A stretch of 64,000 nt of DNA from Chamaea fasciata (taxonomy: Eukaryota; Chordata; Aves; Passeriformes; Sylviidae), in NCBI GenBank assembly GCA_029207755.1, contig JARCOQ010000001.1, positions 94,057,640-94,121,639 of the forward strand, read 5' to 3'. Of this stretch, positions 12,801-25,500 are shown piece by piece (the stretch's first letter is position 1; each line of letters opens with the position of its first letter). A model generated the notes under the pieces. It was given only the letters and a program-made list of their open reading frames with translations. It made no database searches and had not been told where the DNA came from. Both the position numbers and the translations under genes were made by a program.

Positions 12801-15800
12801 ATTAAATGTGGATCTGAAGCTAGTTTAGCAGAAGAAAACCTTAATCCATTATGCAAAAAGAATGCTGGTTTTTTTTACTACATATTTCTTTTGTTACTAC
12901 TAATTATTAAGAAGAGGTCCATGTTGAGGGCCCCATGGACATGTGTAGTAATCACTTCTCTAAATTAGCTTCTGATGAAGGACTCAACTCAGTGAGAGTT
13001 CGAGTAGCACTGCAAATCCATTTCCAAACAAATTTTACATATACTCTTGTTTGTTTCCCCTGAAGTACAGCAAGGATTGCAGTTCATTAATTGAAAATCA
13101 AAAGGAGTCAGGAAAGAGGGACAGTGACAAAAGCAGAGTTGATGCAACTCAGAGTAAAATTCCAACACCCTAAGAATTGCCCGACAGTGATACAAGATGA
13201 TGGTTGCTTATGCTGTCCATGATTATTACCTCAGCATTACTTTGTGCTTTACATCCCATTATTTTGCTTACATCAATCTTGTTGTACAGTTATATGGTAA
13301 AATCTTTGAGGAAACTGTGTTTTTTTCTGTGAGAATAGAGTGTTTGGTAAACAGTGATTTGCTGTGCTGTGTGGACAGCAAATACAGGACCAGGGTCTCC
13401 AAGCCTAATGCATTCCTCAAATGCTTTCTTGTATTAAAATATCTTTGTGGGCTTATGGGGTGTTATATCTACCTGTGTCTTCTTTTCTTTATCTACACAA
13501 TGCCTGTCCATACCCAAACATTTGCAAGGCCAAATTTCAGAATTCTTGAGCTGAAATAACAGTAATAAGATTTGGAAAATGAATAAATTTCCTCATTTCT
13601 TTTATTATTTGCCTTCTGCAGGGCTCATATTTTCCGAGTTCATTTCCATAATAAATCTGTGAAGCTGCTACAGATTGAAAAATACAGAAATTCTCCTTTG
13701 TTTTTGCATTACTTCCATAACAGAGGCTACTAAAGGAGTGTCAACTATTGCAAAATTTATGATTCACATTGTAAGTGTTGGCAATTGATCAGCTCTCTTC
13801 TTTCATCTGAAACGCAATACACCATTATTATTTCCATGTATTTACATTGCCCCTTCCATATCTTATATTTAACTGAATGAGTCATAATCATCTTCTTTCA
13901 ATTATGCTGAAATAAAAATTGCACTGATAGCACTGGTGGGTGCACTTGACAATGCTGCCCCCCACAGCTCTTCTGCCTTTTTCTGCAGATCGAGGAAACA
14001 ACTGAGCTGCAGAAGTCCCAAATGTGCTCTTCCTTTAGCTAAATTAAGCCTCTTGTCTCCCTCTGAAATTCAAGGCTGCATAAGAGAAGCAAATAAATCA
14101 AGAGTGGTGCTATGGCATTTAGCCATCCGTCAGCACTATAAACTGTTCATGCCTACCTGCTTAAAAAAGTTAACTCCTTACATCCCTATCATTCTCCAGT
14201 CCAGGTTGCCCTCCTTTGAATCCTCAGGAAGCCTCAAACTAAAGCATTACAGCTTACAGCAAGTACAGTTCAGCATGGTATGAGGTTTAATTCCTTATGG
14301 GGACCCCAGGCCACACCCCTGTAGTGCTAAGCACCAGCAGTGTCACTCCAGATATGCTGCCTGCATTCCCGCCATCACTGGGGGAGTCCTGCAAGCGGAT
14401 GTCTGGTACCCCTCTGAACAATTATGTCCATGTTGTCTGCTCTCTAATTTGTGTTGATTTTCATTTTCTCATCAAAAGACAAAAGCAGCTTAAGAATAAT
14501 TTTTAGAGTAAGTTCTTTAATAAGCACTTAATATAATTTGCTTCTCTCTCTCTGTTGTGCCCATGATTTCAGCCCAGGTTATTTAGTATTATTTAATATC
14601 TTATATTAAATATTTCACCAATGCCTGAAAATTCAGTGGTATGGGCTGTGTTACAAGGATGGCTGTCTCCCAGAGAAAGTATTTCTTAGGTACTAAGTTT
14701 TGTTTTGAAGTACTATTTGCTTCAAGGAGGGAGATACTCCAGACTATCCTTTTCAGTTACTGGCAGTCCTATAATCCAATGACTGGTAGTCTGCAGGTAT
14801 TGCAGCTCCTCTAATCATGTGTTTTGGTGAGCATGGGCACACCAAAGAGCAGTGCTGAGTTTAAGAATACTTCTTCTGCAAGGAAGTGCATTCATAGAGA
14901 GACAGAGGACTGATGCAAGGCCACCTTTGCATTACGTTTGATCTCTTCAAATTCTCCAGATACACAGTAAAACTACTGAACAAATTGCTTGCAGCTGTAT
15001 GTTTCAGAAGAAAGAAAATTTACTAGTGATCCTTTATTTTCCTGAAGGAAATTGTTTGTTAGTCTACATATATGCACTGAGTAACATTTCATTCATCTTG
15101 TGCAGGTCTTTACAAATAAAAATCTCAGCTAATATCCACCATGTGAATTCAGAAAACTTACAAAGGAGCTAGCAATTATCTTGATTCCATAGCAGAAATA
15201 ATTTGCCCAAACAACAATCTAAAAGAGAATTTCATATACAAAGCAAGATACCAAGTGTGCACCCGCCTGCCACAGAACTCTCTCTTTGTCTCTCTCTGCT
15301 TTTCCCTCTCCATGTACTCTCTCCCCTCCCTCTCTTTAAAGCTTGTTAATTCAGATCAATCCTTCAGTGGTAATATTGCCTTTGGGTTACATGCCAGCCT
15401 ATGGAATTATATGTTTGAACACAGGGCCAAACTAGCAGTTATTCCCTTGCCACTAAAGGTGAAAAGGTTTCCAGTAAATCAGGTTAGTTTTCCACAGGGT
15501 AAGCGGTGTTAAATACAGTCTCTCTGGGTACTTCATCAATATGATTAACCTATTGGCATTATAGTTATCAAATTACAGTATAAGAAGTCATAAAGTTAAA
15601 AATAAATCTGTTTTCCATTGAGAAAACCCATTTAGGTGGAGACTGTTATATTAAAAGCTTACAGAGTATATATAATAGTATCACAGTTCATGAGGAATCA
15701 TTACCACAGTGGAGGTTTTCAAAATTAAACTTGCAGGAATGTCTTACAGATAAGTAAAAAGCTCTCAAGGGAATCAAAGTGCATACCATATAGGGCCATC

Positions 15801-17829
15801 ATCTTATTAGAGTTTTACTACAAACCCTATTAGAAGTCCTCAAGCTGAGAAAGATTACAACATGTGCATTGCAGAGATATTTTGTAGACACTTTGCAACT
15901 CACCACAAAATGTTCACCTTGGGATCTTGGTCCCTGTAGCTGAGTTAAATGGCTGCCCTAATTCCACCACCATGGCTGCAGCAGTCTCTTAATGTACCAT
16001 AAATCCAGTCAAGTACTTTGACCTCTTTATTCATTGTCACTATAGCTCCCGAAATTGTCCATTCTAGCAAAGGGCCTGCAGGAGTTTGGCTCTTTTGACA
16101 AATGTGGTAGGAAAGCAAGCTGGTTTCCTGCAAAATGTAGCTGGGCTTTTACTGCAGAGAAATTAAAGGCAGTAAGGAGAAATTGGAACACTAATGCACA
16201 TCAAATGGGATGGTCATTATTTCCTACTACATGCAAATTACTCATATAGTTTAATCAAATACATTGCAATTCATTAAGTGGCTGATGCTTCTGTATCGCA
16301 TTCAGTGGTGCTCGTGGATTCCACGTCTCATTAATGGGAAATGTTAGAATACAGAAGTGTTGCAAAAAAGTTACTCTGAGTGAAGAAACTTGAGGCTCAT
16401 ATAAAAATTTGTAAGCAAAAGATACATATTTATTGCAGTTCTCTTCAGATTCTACTCTGTAAGTTCTCTTATTCTGCTTTAAAGTTATCTCATACTTTTT
16501 CAAAAAACTTGGCTTTCAGCTACAGAATGTACAAACTTCCAATAAAAAAATTCTCAGTCAATGGAGAAGCTTCAAATGATCTAGGAAACCTGAAAATTAA
16601 GCACACAACCTATTAAATTAAGCACACTCTCTTAAAATATATAAGAAGATTAGATGTCTAGCTGGACCTAACTTCATATGGAAATTTATTTCATAAAGAT
16701 GTGAAATCTTATGTATCTGATTCTGCAATTTTCATTACTATTAAACAAGCCATATTTGGCAATAAATCTAAATGCAATGCTGGACTGTTTGGTCTCTTCA
16801 AAAATGTTGCACTGCATAAAGACAATTAATATCTAGAAGATATAAAAGTAATTTTCACTGTTACATATAGTATATTCACACTATTCATTTGAAATCAAGT
16901 TGTGGGCATGTATATGAAAGTAGAACATCAATTATTTCTTAAATTATCAGAAGTTTCTGCTAGTAGCCTGAAACTAATCCATATAGGACATTTCACAGCT
17001 CCATTTAAATAACTGTATACATTGTTGACTTAAAGCTACTAGATTTTTTACAGCATTACATGAAAGAGAAAAATGTTTTATTCTTCATTTCAATGTGCAT
17101 AATATTAATGGCATTATTGGTCTCAAACTAGATATACGATACTCCCTTAGAAACCTGAAAATGTTGGATTTTATTATTTTTTAATTATTTGTATCAAATT
17201 TTAAAATGTTTTAAAAGCTGTTGGATGAATCCTGATAATGCAAGCAGTTTGGAGTAATTTCTCTCAGTATTTTATTTGTATATTTATAAAATAAATGCTT
17301 AGTTAACATATTATGTTTCATCCAGGGAATAAATGAATGCATTGCATTAATAAAATCAATCTGGAAAATGTAGCTTACTCTTTTGAGTTTGTTAGCCCAT
17401 ATTATATTTCAAATGACTATGACAATAAATTTGATTACCATTATGACAATGATACATGAAAAAAATGAAAGAGTAAGAATTAAATACTTAAAATGACATG
17501 CTTTTTACATTTATATCTATATCTATACATTTGCAGCAGAATATGAGAATGGATGGGGCAGGAGCTCTACAGCAACTAGCACACTAGAAACTAGTAGTCA
17601 AAAAGGGAAGCATTATCTCAGATCCCAGCCATTGCTAAAGTTTTTATGTCTTAGGCTATATCTATATTACCATCTAGTAAAGCACAGTAGGAGCTGTTGA
17701 TGCTAAGATTTTAACATCCAGACAATAACCATATTAGGTGCTTTTGTAGCCTTGTTCTTTTTTCTCTGATCTACCCCTTTTTTCCAGCATTTTGGGGAAC
17801 CTAAGAAAACCTAACCTAACAGAAGTTTA
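6833..17829. other. Long unique interval, no gene seen
   Basis: About 11 kb of AT-rich sequence with no CR1, LTR or tRNA that I recognise. Open frames are all about 125 codons or shorter and lack domains (for example 7489-7863, 13197-13559 and 13936-14283). An exon-like interval at 9163-9380 is flanked by an acceptor-like CTGTCTGCAG and a donor-like GTAAGG, but all three plus-strand frames across it contain a stop. The distal end, from about 16640, becomes strongly AT-rich (see the separate entry at 16850-17470). Confidence 0.5.
16850..17470. promoter_or_regulatory. Candidate conserved non-coding block (AT-rich)
   Basis: An AT-rich block free of simple repeats, with many homeodomain-type TAAT/ATTA cores and TGACAAT or ATAAAATCAAT-like HOX/PBX-type words. 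In bird intergenic DNA such blocks are often conserved regulatory elements, but AT-rich sequence gives these words by chance. I see no direct proof of conservation from one genome. Confidence 0.2.
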
Positions 17830-18300
17830 AAATGGGATATGAGAAAGATCAATGGAAAATCAAAGTTAGATATTTAGAAACACTGTTCAAAGTTCTTATT
17901 GTATCAGCAAGACTTCACCAAGAATGCTGTGTTCAGTTGTTATCACCACTGTCTGAAACAAATGAGCTCAGATTAGAAGATGTACTGGGAAGGATCATTA
18001 TGTCGCTGAGAGAATGGAGATTCCCACTTAAGGAAATGAGGCAGAAGAGCCAGCTATGTTTAGACACTCAAAACTAAGCTGAGCAGGGGAATTATTGTCT
18101 CTGTAAATGGATCAGAAAGGTAAACACTAGCAGGAGAACAGTCCTTAAAGCTTAAGGACAGTGTTGACACAGGACCAGTGAGCATATCCCACCTATGAAT
18201 ACATTTACAACAGAAACTAGCAGATGGCGTAGACACCAGAGAAGTGAGGCTGTGGTGCAACAGATTTCTGCTGGTGTAACGGGTAGAGAGTCAAACTATT
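17830..18300 (+). mobile_element. Ancient CR1/L3-like LINE fragment
   Basis: The sequence follows the order of the 3' part of old CR1/L3-type LINEs: a GTGTTCAGTT...ATCACCACT block (17929-17950), a GGATCATTATG block near 17992, a segment around 18040-18120 that corresponds to the 'one-sided tandem' CR1 midsection with AAATGGATCAGAAAGGTAAACAC, a GGACAGTGTTGACACAGGA block near 18157, and a GAGAAGTGAGGCTGTGGTGCAACAG block near 18238. Divergence is far higher than in the copy at 4020, so it predates it by a wide margin. There is no intact reading frame. Both limits are uncertain, and the homology may continue to about 18440. Confidence 0.7.
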
Positions 18301-20700
18301 TTTTGTATCCACCTTTGTGGTTGCCTGATGGCATGTAAGACTGGATGATGCCATTTTCTGAAAGGCAGGTGCTACAGGAAGTAACCTCCAGTCCCATAGC
18401 ATTCTGGTACAAAGGTACCTCCTCAACTCTGTGTGATCCAGAAGAACAGCCTGTAAAGAGAAAACACCAGGTTAAATCCATCTGCCTCCTAACACTGAGT
18501 GAAGGGCTGTGGCCCTTCTGTTGTCTCAGAACTGGTGTGTGAAGGCTGATTTCCCCGGTATTCACATTGAGCCTAAGATCCAACTCTTATTTTGTGGCTT
18601 GTTTCCCACCAATTGCATGGATGTTGTTAGTCTTTCCTGAAGTATTGCAGTCTGGAAGTGATCCCCTGATCTGCCTGTGAAGTGTTCTATTAATAAGAGG
18701 ACATCATCTGTCATTTGGGTGGACTGAGTAGGAGCTGTGAGGAAAGTATTGTGGTTAACTATTGCATATCAAATCTTAGGACATAAAAAGCTTTCTATTG
18801 TGCTATACACAATAGAGAGGAAGAAATAATTGTGGACAAAAGTAATTTCAAAAAGCTGAAATGTGACTATATATTACACAATATTAATAAATATTACCTG
18901 AAAACTATTATCCTCTTAATCTACTTGAGGTAACAAGAGAATAATCCTCAATACCTTTATAAGTTCATGGCAAAATACCATATTTTATGTTTTATGGAAT
19001 ATATTACATGTATTTTAGTTATGAGGGCTCCAACAAAGATGTCTGCTACCCAGCCTGTAGGTTTTATCCATGATTATGCTTTTAGGTGCATTTTATTTTA
19101 TGGAATTTATTATGCTTTTTATTTTATGGAATAACTGAAACCAGATGGAAGCAGTCATTAACACTGCGGTATTTTAACTGCAGAAAGTTTGGTCTTGTCT
19201 CTATTTATGTAGTCAGGTTGAGGAGATTAGCCTTGACATGGCAAGCAGAGCCCAAAACCACAAGATGCATCTGATCTGCTCAGAACGACGTCCCAGCACA
19301 CCAGTGTGCTTTGCCACTCATCCACACAGCTGGCAAGGGATAGTCCATCTGGGTCTACACTCTGCTCTCCTTTCATAAAACATGTATTCTTAGATATTGA
19401 AAAATAGGCAGATGTGCTCCAGGTCATCACCAGCTGTCCGGTGCTCTCCTGGTAGCCCAGATCAAAATGAAGAAGGGCTTCATCCTTTCTCAGCAGTGAG
19501 ACCCAGCTGAAAAATCAGAAACAAGTGTAATAACTTATTTTCCATTTTATAGGGTGTTTTATATAGAACTAAAATTTCTGAATAATTGTGTGTTCATTTC
19601 TGGAATTTCATTTGTGTTATATTAATTTTTGGAGTAAAGTTATTTTAAATAACCCTTGACATGAACGAACTTTTAGCATGTGTCATATGGGTGTGTGCAT
19701 GCAAGTGACTGCTAAAAATGGAGTTTGTGGAGCTGTGGAACTCCTTGTCACAAGAGTCTTTGTAAGATGTGTGGATTATGAATATTGCTTTGTGTGTAAG
19801 CATTGAAAAAGGAGGTCCACTTAAACAAGGACAAGGGGAAGGAGAGGGAGTGTGTGGGGATAAGGATAGGTAGGGTTATGATTTCTTTTCTGCACACCAA
19901 GGAAGTCTCAGTCAGCAAGCTACAACTCTCCTACAAAAAAGTTGTACAGGTAATGATGCATAGAGCAACATCAGTTTATGTGCAAAAAAAACTTGTTCAG
20001 CTCTGCTTTATGCACTTGGGCTTTATGGGGGATCAACTGAATTTTGAGGGTAGTTGACTAATAACAATATCAGCAGGTTTATTTTTTTTCTTTTCATATC
20101 TCCCTTGAGTAGATGAAGAGTCAGTAGGCTTATGTGCCTCCACTTCTCAAATGTACAAGGCTAGAAAACCTTGAAGCTCAATGTCACTGGAATGAAACAC
20201 CCAGCTATACAAGAACCTTACTGATATATCCAGATTCTCCAGGACTTTTGAATCAGCTTGAACTAATCAGGTAGATATTTTGTTTCCTCAAAGCATTTTA
20301 ATGCCATGTTTGCAGTTGCATGTGGGTCTTTAGAGGCCTCTTGAAACAGGGAGAAAATGTAGCAAAAAGTAGCATAAAGAAACTAAAATTGGGTTTGATT
20401 TACACTAAATTTCTAACATGAGAACTATCAATCCCTTAGGAGCATCCAGGTGAAGTCAAACAGTGGTTGAGTAATGTGCTCTTCTTCACCTGCAAGGCCT
20501 ACTAGTTTAATTTTATCCTTATCTTACCTTAGGTCAGAGCACAGAACAGAGGCCAAGGAAAAAGAATTCCGTCCAAAATCCATGCTGCCTCCAGAAAGTC
20601 ATTTGTGGAAAGTAGATGGCAAACCAATCAAAATGTCTCATCAGCAAAATTAGTATTTATGAAATTAGTGATGGAGCAGAACAGGCAGAGTGATTGCATT
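18301..20700. other. Unique non-coding sequence, no gene seen
   Basis: Open frames here are 60-95 codons and overlap each other on both strands around 18.3-18.6 kb, which is typical of chance frames in a locally GC-richer patch. No repeat family, RNA gene or splice-bounded exon was recognised. Confidence 0.5.
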
Positions 20701-20759
20701 ATAAACACTCAAAATGTAGGGGGAGGGAACAGGGATTTTGCTCATTTTCCCTCCCACTG

Positions 20760-21240
20760 CTAAAGCACTGTATTTAATTGACTTACAATTTTTTCCCTAA
20801 TATATTTCTTTATGAAACCTGCCTTGAGCAATGGATACATGATTGTTCACCGAGGGTTGTGCCTCATTTGTTCCTGTAGATTGTGCCTAATTAACGCTAA
20901 CTTGTCTGTACATAAAAAGTACAATAGGCTGTCCTTTCCAATTTAATTCCGACAGTTTAATCGAATCTGTATTCTTTCAAAAATAATTAGATCATTTACA
21001 CTTCATTAACATGTAATGTAATGTTGAGGCATTCATCATAATGATTTCTTATTTTTCTTGTGCAATATTATCTCCTCTAATGAAACTGTTAACACCATGC
21101 ATGTCTTAATTAGCTTTATCATATCACTGACAATTTCAGAGAGCTACATTTTTACAAATGAAATTAAATTAGTTAAATAGGTATATTTGAAGAAGAATAT
21201 GCTCTATTAGTGTAAAAATATTAGAAACATGTTTACCTTT
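20760..21240. promoter_or_regulatory. Candidate conserved non-coding element
   Basis: About 480 bp of balanced but AT-rich sequence without simple repeats, dense in transcription-factor-like words. These include repeated TTAATTAG/CTAATTAA homeodomain cores (near 20888, 20987, 21108), CATTAACATGTAATG, TTGTGCAATATTAT (C/EBP-like) and TCATAATGATT. The texture resembles deeply conserved vertebrate enhancers. Conservation itself cannot be seen from one sequence, so the call is an inference. Confidence 0.3.
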
Positions 21241-22218
21241 CTAGAAGATTCCATAACATATTTTTTTCATCTGTCTCTCAGCAATGAGATGTCTCGTGTA
21301 CAGATCACTTTTTTCTTTCCTTATCACACAACAGTGATAGGCTTGTCTCAAATATATTAAGCCATCATATGAAACACTGATATTAAGGGAACAGAGACTG
21401 GAGAACAACTTCCTAGCTCATAATCAAATCCCTTTAATTTTGGGAGGAGTTCTTGTGCAAATCTTTGCCTCCCACATCCAAAATTGTTGTTTGTGTAATA
21501 AACTTTGAAAGGATTTTCTTGTCCACATTATGAAGGATGTATTCTCTGTGTCCATGTTTGTAAACCTTGGCTGAAAATGAGTGGTGCCAGGGTCTAATCC
21601 TATATTTTACTAAGAAGCCACTGTTTCCATGGGCCTGGAAAACTCCATGTTAGCATATATCTTTCAACAAGTATTTACAAGCCATTCACATTCTGACAAC
21701 ATTGCAATCTCAGATTGTTTGTAAATGTTAATAGAAAAAAAATTGCCATGAAGCATCTTCTGGAAGGTACTGAGTGCTCATAGAACCAAAAGCCAGTGAC
21801 AGTGTTGTGCTCAGCATCCCACAGGAAGGATTCTGCACCTCCTGGATTGAGCTTTAAATTAGCTGAAGGTCCTAGAATGTTTTAGAGACAGATAAGCTTC
21901 TTTCCCTCCATTCTTACAGTCTTGCCAACAAAAGGAATGTGCCATATTCCCGTCTACTGCAGCTGATTGAATATTGTGAAGCAACACAAAAATTGCAGAC
22001 AATTGTTGGAATAAAATAGACAGATTTGTTGCTATTAATATTCGTGATCTCTTTAATTTTGTTCTGCATGAACACTTGTACAAACAATTATTTATCCAAA
22101 GAATTTTTCCTGAGCATGAAAAATCTGAGGAGTATGTGAGTAAAGACTGTAAACTTTAGAGGAAATCCATGTGATCAATCCCATATTTCATTCAAAAGTA
22201 GCCAGCAGCAAGCAGTAT

Positions 22219-22272
22219 CATACATATATATAAATGTGTGTGTGTATATATAAATTACATATATATATATGT
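22219..22272. repeat. TA/TG microsatellite
   Basis: Compound (TA)n(TG)n(TA)n tract interrupted by AAATT. It is likely length-polymorphic and has no coding role. Confidence 0.9.
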
Positions 22273-23182
22273 AGGCTCACCTGAGAGTAATATATGAGTA
22301 AGCTGGAAGGCTTAATTAATCAAAAATCAAGCTATTTGCTATAAATGGATTCACCAGCACTAACTACTTCTACTTGCTTTGCTAATCTGAAGCAGAGATA
22401 ATTGTATTCATTTCTCTTTATTTATATACTGTCAAAGGTTGTTGTAAAAAGTTGAACCATTGATAATGATAGTATCTTTGAGTCTCAGAGGTCTCATCAG
22501 CCTTTTAAAAGAGAATGCTACAGGTCACTTTTAATAAATTTTAATGCGCCTTACTAAAATCCATGCACATAACACATATCAAAAATCAAATTCTGATCCC
22601 TCCATGCTAACCTGCAATAGCTTTTAACTTCCTTAGTCTTATTTTACATTTTAAGGAATAAAAGCATGAACTGAAACTTTATATTGTAAATTAATTTTTT
22701 TGATCCTCTTACTAACATTTCGACTATTGATTTGCAGTTTTCTTGACGCTTTTTTTTTAGTGGTCGTGTAATTTAACCAAGGCCGATTATGCAGCAGCAG
22801 AATGTCAGGGAAATAGTCTTTAGCCAACTCTTTCAATTTAAAGCATGCAAATAAAATTTAAAATAGAAACCTTAGCCATTACAAATTAGTAAATACTAGG
22901 TTTAGGATTTTGTTTATGAGTTAGACTCTTTTTTCCTTTTCCTAAGTTTGAAAATATGGATTTTTAAGAGGATTGGGGAAAACATTAAGTGGGATATTTG
23001 CTGGAATCTTCAAAGAGAAACATAATGTTACCAGAGGTGCTCCAATACTTCCTGATTATTTTGAAAAAAGTTGTTGCCACATTCTCTGAATTATCACGTA
23101 AAAGTAGCTTGAATTGGTAACAACAATTGTTATTTCTTATGAGACTTTTGTGTGACAGTTGTAATGTTTGGTGCCATTTGAT

Positions 23183-23716
23183 TCATTTTACTATATTGTT
23201 AGGGAAGGATGGATCAAAACCAGCAATTCTAAAAATCCACAGTGAGCTAGCATGCACCATGGGAGGTAGAAAGATGATATTAATTTTGAGGTTGAGAAAA
23301 ATTCCAGCTTCATCAAAGACAGGAAACTTCAAATATCCTGGTAATGGTGTTACAGCCTCTTTCAGTACTGAGGGATCAACTTCCGTACATCTTTCTACGT
23401 TCTCCAAAAATATGATGCCATGAGTCAGAAAATGACCAAGCCTAAAAGTTTTTGGAGACACTTTTTGAAAAATTTTATCAAGTGTAAGACAAAAGAAGTC
23501 CTTCTCTAACCCATTCCTAAGGATTGATTGATTTTTAGCCAAATCTATTAAAATTAAAATCTCATCCATTAGGGAAAAAAACATATATATTTGTACAGTG
23601 GTCTTATGTTGGTTAATCATGGGGGTGCCTGTAGACATGCAAACAATTGAGTCAGGTAGATACGAGATACATATGGCTCTATCAGCACTTTTACGATATT
23701 GAGCAAAGCAATTGGT
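23183..23716 (-). other. Unidentified open frame, 177 codons without a stop
   Basis: Reading the minus strand, a frame stays open from 23716 down to the stop at 23183-23185. The first ATG is at 23638, giving 151 residues. Upstream, 26 further codons are open before an in-frame TGA at 23717-23719. The product is hydrophobic-leaning, with alternating short helices and a Pro-Gly-rich stretch about two thirds along, and has no signal peptide, zinc finger or catalytic motif that I recognise. There is no Kozak-like context, no promoter and no convincing splice sites. A frame of this length is rare but not improbable in 64 kb at this base composition, and other frames of 140-149 codons occur here. 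It could be chance, a fragment of a retrocopy, or a remnant of an integrated element. I do not assign a function. Confidence 0.2.
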
Positions 23717-25029
23717 TCACTTTTTTCTTTTTCTTGTAGATCTTTATTTACAGGTACATGAGTATTTGCTAGCTTATAGTGGCTTTGAATTCATACATTT
23801 GTTTGCATGTATTTTGCTGACATATTTTGCATTAAAATACTATGTGCATGACAGGCCATAGGTTTAAACCTGTAGTTATAAGCTGGCAGATTTATAGAAG
23901 AAACATTGATGTAGCTGCTCACACATTTTACCAACCTTTCTGCTTGCTGTTATGCTGCTTGATAACTTGGAAACTTCCATTTTCCCAAAACACCTTGGAC
24001 TGCTGATCAAGATAAAGGAATTTCTAATATTTATTTTGTATTTTATTTTGATAACACCCACTAGAGCCATAGTTCACTACTCACAATTCCCATTTCAAAA
24101 CACTTCACATTTTGGCAAATCATCCAATTCAATGTGCATTAGTTTGCAAAAGTACAGCTCACATGCATAGTACTTCTTTCTATTTCAAGTTCTTCCACTA
24201 TCCCTTGAAAAATGAGTAAGTACTACAAACCCCTCAATTTAAAGTAGTGAAAACTGAAACAGATATTAAAAGTCATTTTCAGAAAGAAGGTGGGCAAACA
24301 GTAAAAAAATGCTCCCTGAACTGGCTGAGTCCAGATTGCCATTTTTTTTCAATAGAAATGGTAAAGTTAGAGAAAATCAGGAAAATTGGGCCAACATTAT
24401 GCATTTAGTCTCTGATGTGCAACACGTGGAACATCTACAACTGAACTGATCTCAAAAAAAAAAGACAATTTTTCTTGATGTTTTCTAAGCTTTAGCCTTA
24501 CAACTGACTTGACATTAGAACTTGCCATTTGGTGTTCTTGGGTTTGTACAAATGTGTATTCTTTCTCTGCATAAATAGTACAATGTTTAAGAAAGATATA
24601 ATAACAGCAAAATATTGTTAAGTAAAAATAAAATATGCAATTTATTTATATATTATACGAATATAGCCTTAATAGTAGGAAACCCAAATGAAATGAACTG
24701 CCAGATTATTCCATGAATAAATGAATGCTGGTTTTTTACCAGCAATGTAGGAGTAAATTTCTTCAAAATATTAAGTCCAAATCATTATTCAATTTACAAC
24801 TATTTTCATCCATCTGCTGCAGCTGAGGGAAAACAGAGCCTAGATCGCCTCATTCTGAGAGGAAACCTTAGTGTTGATTTCTTCAGAGGCATTTCTCATA
24901 TAACATGTCTAAACACTGGAAATCAGATACAGTATTTTTTTAAAAAAACCATAGTAAGAATCACCAATGGAAGACAAATAGCTGATATCATTCTACGTAC
25001 ACTTTTCAATGAATATGTTAATTTATCTC

Positions 25030-25500
25030 ATGAACAGATTTATTTGAGTATGTAGTGTTATTTTTAGTGCTGTATTTGTGTAGTTAAGGCTTGATCCCCC
25101 CTTATCAAGGGGGTTATAAATGATTAACCCATTTGTAAAATAAAACTCCTATTAATATGTCTAAGTATGGATTTAGAGCTCTATATTAAATAATGAAGCT
25201 TGGCCTTCATCATATTATATCTGTTTACAGGTATTTGACATATTTGTGTTTGGATTAAAATTTCTTTTTTAGATTCATTATTCTCTTCCAATAGTTATCT
25301 TTCAGATTCTCCATTATTTGGGTATGTGCCACGTCAAGTATTCTTGCATAATGATTTCCATGGGCCATCTAAATTAAGTTCAGTTGTTTATACAGTATCT
25401 ATTTGATTTAGGTCTATATTTGTTTGTAATTGTCTTCATGGTTGTTAGTTTTAATTAGAGAATCAGTAGAGAAGATTTTTTAAATTAAATGAATATTTAG
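25030..25500. promoter_or_regulatory. Candidate conserved non-coding element with hairpin
   Basis: An AT-rich, repeat-free block containing the hairpin at 25097-25113 followed by TTATAAATGATTAACCCATT. Further on is an enhancer-like segment at 25320-25380 with GCCACGTCAAG, TTGCATAATGATT and CTAAATTAAG. It may alternatively be a fossil transposon whose ends are no longer visible. Conservation is inferred, not seen. Confidence 0.25.
25097..25113. repeat. Perfect 7-bp inverted repeat, 3-nt loop
   Basis: CCCCCTT and AAGGGGG flank ATC. The stem is C/G-rich within a strongly AT-rich neighbourhood, which makes it stand out. It is not followed by a T-run. Confidence 0.7.

Larger units (their letters stand above)
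21241..25029. other. Unique non-coding sequence with one long open frame
   Basis: Mostly AT-rich unique DNA. It contains the TA/TG microsatellite at 22219-22272 and the longest open frame of the window on the minus strand (23183-23716, described separately). No known transposon was recognised. Confidence 0.5.
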
